Source: Pseudomonadota bacterium (GTDB lineage Bacteria > Pseudomonadota > Gammaproteobacteria > Burkholderiales > Burkholderiaceae_D). From it: a stretch of DNA of 8,355 bases. The DNA is taken from contig JAFAGG010000046.1 of assembly GCA_023422955.1 (NCBI GenBank), forward strand, positions 1 through 8,355, written 5' to 3'. Below the pieces are notes generated by a model, which had not been told where the DNA came from, searched no databases, and worked only from the letters and a program-made list of their open reading frames with translations. Shown here piece by piece: positions 7,186 to 8,355 of the stretch (positions are counted from its first letter, which is position 1; every line of letters begins with the position of its first letter). Both the position numbers and the translations under genes were made by a program.

Positions 7186-8142
7186 TTATCTTTGTTGCAG
7201 CCACACCAGCGTCGTCGTTCCTCTTCGAGGCTCACGATCCACCAGCGCCTCCACCTCCAGCCCTGCGCGATTCATTTGCACACGGCCATTGATGATGAAA
7301 TAGCGGGTTTGCACACCCAGCAGGCTGGTGTCTCCCCCTGCCGTGCGGTTTGTTATGTCCCCATTATTTAAAAAGTGAGCCGAACGCCGGCTATTTACTA
7401 TTTCCCTTGCTGACGTCAGCGATATTCCTTCTGAGCTGGCGGCCAGGACTTCGGCCGGCGCGGTGTTGATATTGATCTTGGTGGACTGCGGCAGGAACAC
7501 CACCAACTCCCTCAACTTCTCCACCGCTTGCGGCGTATAACCGGGCACCGCCAGCAAGTCATGCACATACATCATCCTCATGGGGCGCGGCTGACTGCCG
7601 CTCATCTGAGTCGCACTCCCCTCACCACCCCGGCTTCGCGTTGCCCGTTCCGAGGCAGCGATGGCATCGGCGGTTTCCTTGGCCAGCGTCGGATTCAGCT
7701 GCGCCAGCGACAGCAGGCGTTCATATATCGCCAATTGCCGCTGGTCGATATTTCCATTTCTGCTCAGGTTATTCAGGTTGAAGCGCGACTGCGCATCGAC
7801 AACCCCGCCTGACAGCACCGCGTCTGCCGCACTCGTATCCGCCTGCCCTTCTTCCACATACTGATCCAGGCGCGTTTCCATCAAGGGCACGGCCCAGGGT
7901 TCATCCAGCGTATCGACGCCGCCGGAGAACAAGGCATCCTCCCGCAGGATCAACCTTGCCCAATCCAGCGCCCCCCGCAATATCCATTGCTTCTGCAATT
8001 GCAGGCGCTGGTTTTCTATGGAGCGCACCTGCACCTGCTGTTGCCAGAACAGACTGGCGACGATGGTGACGGCCAGCGTAGTCAGCAATAATGCGGTGAC
8101 TACCGCCACGCCCCGTTCACGCGCTCTCGTCGGCCTTCTCAT
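7186..8142 (-). CDS. gspK: T2SS minor pseudopilin GspK
   Basis: GspK is the largest minor pseudopilin and, with GspI and GspJ, caps the tip of the pseudopilus. The 318-residue product has a short basic leader (MRRPTRARERG). It is followed by a hydrophobic helix at about 12-32 (VAVVTALLLTTLAVTIVASLF) and then WQQQVQVRSIENQRLQLQKQ, typical of GspK. Prepilin peptidase cleavage is expected after Gly11. Mature position 5 is Thr, not Glu, as is usual for GspK. The globular part shows the family stretches DAQSRFNLNNL (about 116-126), MYVHDLLAVPGYT (about 191-203) and KININTAPAEVLAA (about 222-235), the last in the helix-rich insertion domain. The ATG at 8142 overlaps the gspJ stop as ATGA, implying coupling. 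Confidence is high from the leader, conserved stretches and position. Confidence 0.96.
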   Translation of the reverse strand: MRRPTRARERGVAVVTALLLTTLAVTIVASLFWQQQVQVRSIENQRLQLQKQWILRGALDWARLILREDALFSGGVDTLDEPWAVPLMETRLDQYVEEGQADTSAADAVLSGGVVDAQSRFNLNNLSRNGNIDQRQLAIYERLLSLAQLNPTLAKETADAIAASERATRSRGGEGSATQMSGSQPRPMRMMYVHDLLAVPGYTPQAVEKLRELVVFLPQSTKININTAPAEVLAASSEGISLTSAREIVNSRRSAHFLNNGDITNRTAGGDTSLLGVQTRYFIINGRVQMNRAGLEVEALVDREPRRGTTTLVWLQQR

Positions 8143-8355
8143 AACACGCCCAGCAGAAACACTTTCAGCATCGATGCCTCGCCCTGCTGCAATTGCAGCG
8201 CCACCTCCAGGCCCGTTGGCGCACCGGCCGCCCTTCTGCCGGTCGCCTGTCTTTCCAGCTGGCCCTTGCTGATGCGTCCATCAGCCGACTCAGAAGCGGC
8301 CGAAGAGGAAGAAGAGGAGGCTGGCGTTCTGGGACGCCAGCCTCGCCCAAGCCAA
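8139..8355 (-). CDS. gspJ: T2SS minor pseudopilin GspJ (C-terminal end, truncated by window edge)
   Basis: GspJ is a minor pseudopilin of the pseudopilus tip complex with GspI and GspK. Only the last 71 codons lie in the window, ending in TGA at 8141-8139. The partial product reads WLGRGWRPRTPASSSSSSAA, then a hydrophilic Arg/Gly/Ala-rich stretch. It closes with GLEVALQLQQGEASMLKVFLLGVL, the terminal strands expected of GspJ. A run of six serines comes from two near-identical 9-bp units. The N-terminal leader and hydrophobic helix are outside the window, so the call rests on the C-terminal pattern and on the ATGA overlap with gspK, the usual J-K order. A different pseudopilin is unlikely in this position. 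Confidence 0.82.
   Translation of the reverse strand, partial: WLGRGWRPRTPASSSSSSAASESADGRISKGQLERQATGRRAAGAPTGLEVALQLQQGEASMLKVFLLGVL
8302..8319. repeat. Tandem 9-bp duplication in gspJ
   Basis: GAAGAGGAA is followed directly by GAAGAGGAG on the + strand, an imperfect tandem pair. On the coding strand each unit encodes Ser-Ser-Ser, giving the Ser6 run. The tract is purine-only on the + strand from 8302 to 8320. Confidence 0.7.
8317..8344 (-). other. Strong hairpin inside the 3' part of gspJ
   Basis: GAGGCTGGCGT, a 6-nt loop, and ACGCCAGCCTC form a perfect 11-bp GC-rich stem. In the mRNA direction it is followed immediately by a pyrimidine tract (8302-8316) that is U/C-mixed and not a pure U-run. 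It is fully inside the gspJ reading frame. It could be an RNA-processing or attenuation element, or a by-product of local sequence duplication. Confidence 0.6.

Noticed and set aside
7355..7405. AT-rich patch in gspK with a TAAATAAT-like stretch on the minus strand, considered as an internal promoter
   Set aside because: No acceptable -35 hexamer lies at 16-18 bp spacing, and the codons encode a plausible Asn-rich GspK loop.
7409..7420. Perfect 12-bp palindrome GCTGACGTCAGC in gspK
   Set aside because: About two palindromes of this length are expected by chance in 8 kb, and it sits in ordinary gspK codons (Leu-Thr-Ser-Ala), so no regulatory role is claimed.
1..8355. tRNA or rRNA genes, CRISPR arrays, insertion sequences, attachment sites
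   Set aside because: None seen; the window is almost fully occupied by gsp coding sequence, with no repeat-spacer pattern or transposase-like frame.

Overview
The window lies inside a type II secretion system (T2SS, general secretory pathway) gene cluster. All eight genes are on the minus strand, so transcription runs from the right edge to the left. In transcription order they are gspJ (3' end only), gspK, gspL, gspM, gspN, gspD, gspE and gspF (5' part only). Base composition looks moderately GC-rich (estimated by eye). The N-type GspN, the secretin type and the GspE/GspF sequences resemble those of betaproteobacteria of the order Burkholderiales, possibly Oxalobacteraceae. That placement rests on sequence impression and not on a search.

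Layout: 8139-8355 is the C-terminal end of minor pseudopilin GspJ. 7186-8142 is minor pseudopilin GspK. 5899-7170 is inner-membrane platform protein GspL, with a TTG start. 5390-5902 is GspM. 5321-5389 is the largest gap (69 bp). 4550-5320 is GspN. 2196-4553 is the outer-membrane secretin GspD. 747-2177 is the cytoplasmic ATPase GspE. 1-717 is the N-terminal 239 residues of the inner-membrane protein GspF, with a GTG start. Genes are tightly packed. J/K, L/M and N/D overlap by ATGA, D/E are 18 bp apart (or abut, if the upstream ATG is used), K/L are 15 bp apart and E/F 29 bp apart. No internal terminator or convincing promoter was seen between genes, so the set is probably one polycistronic unit with translational coupling.

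How it works together: GspE hydrolyses ATP and, with GspF, GspL and GspM in the inner membrane, drives assembly of a pseudopilus. GspJ and GspK sit in the tip of that pseudopilus. Folded exoproteins are pushed through the GspD secretin in the outer membrane. The major pseudopilin GspG, minor pseudopilins GspH and GspI, the clamp protein GspC and prepilin peptidase GspO are not in the window. By the gene order, GspG-H-I should lie just beyond the right edge.

No previously undescribed system was found: this is a recognisable T2SS operon. The points worth a second look are modest. They are the secretin-ATPase-platform block placed after gspN, non-ATG starts for gspL and gspF, a long proline-rich tail and a Gln-rich insert in GspD, a short zinc-knuckle loop in GspE, and a strong hairpin next to a small tandem repeat inside the 3' part of gspJ.
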